Origin: Oscillospiraceae bacterium | GTDB taxonomy: Bacteria > Bacillota > Clostridia > Oscillospirales > Ruminococcaceae | Assembly: GCA_009784765.1 (NCBI GenBank) | Contig: WQXP01000013.1 | Coordinates: 1-13,764 of the forward strand | Direction: 5' to 3' | Length of the DNA: 13,764 nt | Shown: one piece after another, positions 12,812-13,764 of the stretch | How positions within the stretch are numbered: the stretch's first letter is position 1 | Layout: the number at the start of each line of letters is the position of its first letter | The notes under the pieces: model-generated | Told to the model about the DNA's origin: nothing | Seen by the model: the letters and a program-made list of their open reading frames with translations, nothing else | Databases searched by the model: none | Program-made: the position numbers and the translations under genes

Positions 12812-13585
12812 ATGGGGAAAATCATCACGATTGCAAATCAAAAGGGCGGTGTAGCCAAAACGACGACTGCCATTAACCTTTCGGCGGCTCTCGGGCAGCT
12901 CGGCAAGCGCGTGCTTCTCGCGGACTTAGACCCGCAGGGCAACGCTTCGTCGGGATACGGAATCCGCGCTGTTGACAAGAAAAAGCTTGAACTCACCTCT
13001 TATGATGTGATTATGGGGCTTGCGCGCCCTCATGAAGCGATTATCAAGACGGGCTTCTCGAATGTGTGGCTCTTGCCGGCTACTCAGGAACTCGCGGAGG
13101 CAGAAATAAGATTACTTAAATTCGAGCAGAAGACTTTGCAACTGCGAAAAGCACTCTTGCAAATCAAAGATGAGTATGACGTGATTATCGTCGATACTCT
13201 GCCTTCTCTCGGGGTGCTTGCGCTGAACACGCTTTCGGCTTGCGATTCGATTATTGTTCCTATGCAGTGTGAGCCTTACAGCCTTGAGGGAGTCAGTGAG
13301 CTTTTCGCGACAATCAAGCGCATTAAAAAGAACGTGAACAAGTCTTTGCAAATCATGGGGATTGTCTTTACCATGGTTGATACGCGGCTTACGGTCAATC
13401 GCGATGTTATGAGGAAAATCAAGCGTGAGTTCCCTGCTGATGCCCTGTTCTCGACTGAGATTCCACGCAACGTCAAAATCGCGGAAGCTCCGAGCCACGG
13501 CACGCCGATTGCTTATTACGCCCCCGATTCTAAAGGAGCAGAGGCTTACGCGCGCCTTGCGAAAGAAGTGCTGAAGCGAATCTGA
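12812..13585 (+). CDS. ParA/Soj-type partitioning ATPase, no adjacent parB
   Basis: A cytosolic, dimerising MinD/ParA-type ATPase that binds DNA non-specifically and normally works with ParB for chromosome or plasmid segregation. ATG 12812 is chosen because GGAGG (12798-12802) lies 9 nt before it; the in-frame GTG 12791 has no site. The 257-residue product has a deviant Walker A, KGGVAKTTT, with the family's signature lysine. It also has LLADLDPQGNASSGYGI (Walker A' region), and VDTLPSLG, where most relatives have a Pro-Pro-Ser-Leu-Gly motif. It ends like chromosomal Soj (EAPSHGTPI, then YAPDSKGAEAYARLAKEVL). In typical Soj loci parB follows directly; here a repeat and a convergent ABC ATPase follow, so it is orphaned at least locally. 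I leave the symbol blank for that reason. Confidence 0.92.
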   Translation: MGKIITIANQKGGVAKTTTAINLSAALGQLGKRVLLADLDPQGNASSGYGIRAVDKKKLELTSYDVIMGLARPHEAIIKTGFSNVWLLPATQELAEAEIRLLKFEQKTLQLRKALLQIKDEYDVIIVDTLPSLGVLALNTLSACDSIIVPMQCEPYSLEGVSELFATIKRIKKNVNKSLQIMGIVFTMVDTRLTVNRDVMRKIKREFPADALFSTEIPRNVKIAEAPSHGTPIAYYAPDSKGAEAYARLAKEVLKRI

Positions 13586-13598
13586 TTTCGCCGCTCCA

Positions 13599-13640
13599 CA
13601 ACTGTCAACTGTCAATTGTCAATTGTCAATTGTCAACTGT
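13599..13640. repeat. Heptamer tandem repeat between convergent genes
   Basis: Six contiguous 7-bp units of CAA(C/T)TGT: two CAACTGT, three CAATTGT, one CAACTGT. Read on the minus strand each junction gives TTGACA, but no -10 follows, so it is unlikely to be a promoter. It supplies the last codons and stop of the minus-strand ABC ATPase, and lies 13 bp beyond the parA stop. Confidence 0.92.
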
Positions 13641-13764
13641 CTTCCCATCTGACAGGCGAACGACACGAGTCGCGGTTTGGGCTGCGTTCTCGTCGTGGGT
13701 AATCAGCACGATTGTTCTGCCCTGCTTATTGAGGGCAAGGAGCGTGTTCATGACTTTTGCGCCA
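13626..13764 (-). CDS. ABC transporter ATP-binding protein, C-terminal end (runs off right edge)
   Basis: Reading leftwards from the window edge, the 45 visible residues include KVMNTLLALNKQGRTIVLIT followed by HDENAAQTATRVVRLSDGKT. This is the end of an ABC ATPase of the MacB/LolD type: VM..L..LN..GRTIV, the H-loop in LITHD, and a closing R..RL.DGK. The Walker A, signature and Walker B motifs are outside the window. The final residues TVDN and the TGA stop (13628-13626) are encoded by the heptamer repeat, so the native C-terminus has probably been reshaped by it. The partner permease is not visible. Confidence 0.88.
   Translation of the reverse strand, partial: GAKVMNTLLALNKQGRTIVLITHDENAAQTATRVVRLSDGKTVDN

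Noticed and set aside
13599..13640. TTGACA motifs on the minus strand of the heptamer array as promoters
   Set aside because: No -10 element lies 16-18 bp downstream of any of them, and the repeats sit between convergent gene ends.

Overview
The window looks like a chromosomal segment from an uncultured or little-studied Firmicute, most likely a clostridial or Oscillospiraceae-type anaerobe. Supporting this are near-perfect SigA promoters (TTGACA, 17 bp, TATAAT, often with a TGn extension), strong AGGAG ribosome binding sites, a paired NifS/NifU iron-sulfur system, an iron-sulfur aldo/keto reductase, a large secreted amidase of the Amidase_3 family, and a secreted protein ending in a degenerate dockerin-like repeat pair. 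The taxonomic placement is inference. No rRNA, tRNA, transposase, phage gene or CRISPR array was seen.

Layout. Positions 1-453 (minus strand) hold a 50-residue small protein followed by the start of acetolactate synthase (ilvB), which runs off the left edge. A compact divergent promoter pair at 494-559 drives these genes leftwards. Rightwards it drives an apparent operon at 595-4515: an Fe-S aldo/keto reductase, tRNA-guanine transglycosylase (tgt), cysteine desulfurase (nifS type) and an Fe-S scaffold (nifU/iscU type), with overlapping or closely spaced genes. A second plus-strand unit (4710-7468) has its own candidate promoter and a long leader. It encodes two proteins with cysteine-rich zinc-ribbon-like N-termini: a 372-residue protein of unknown function, and a membrane-anchored HtrA/trypsin-like protease with two lipocalin-like C-terminal modules. 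A shared hairpin terminator (7478-7513) separates it from a convergent gene for a 100-residue, extremely acidic protein that has a consensus promoter. Next come a 981-residue secreted cell-wall amidase (7959-10904), a 570-residue secreted protein with Cys-rich and dockerin-like repeats under a very strong promoter (11028-12740), a ParA/Soj ATPase with no ParB beside it (12812-13585), a heptamer tandem repeat, and the C-terminal end of an ABC transporter ATPase on the minus strand.

The most unusual feature is a dispersed GC-rich palindromic element with the core GGCAAAGCCCGMCYTCCTTGSC. It appears as a 57-bp-period repeat inside the N-terminal part of ilvB, as a roughly 75-bp in-frame insertion in the aldo/keto reductase, and in the untranslated leader at about 4607-4630. 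In both coding cases the frame stays open although the element lies in opposite orientations relative to the genes. This resembles a protein-embedded repeat of the Rickettsia palindromic element type, and I regard it as the best candidate for something undescribed. The zinc-ribbon/HtrA pair and the acidic 100-residue protein are the next most interesting.
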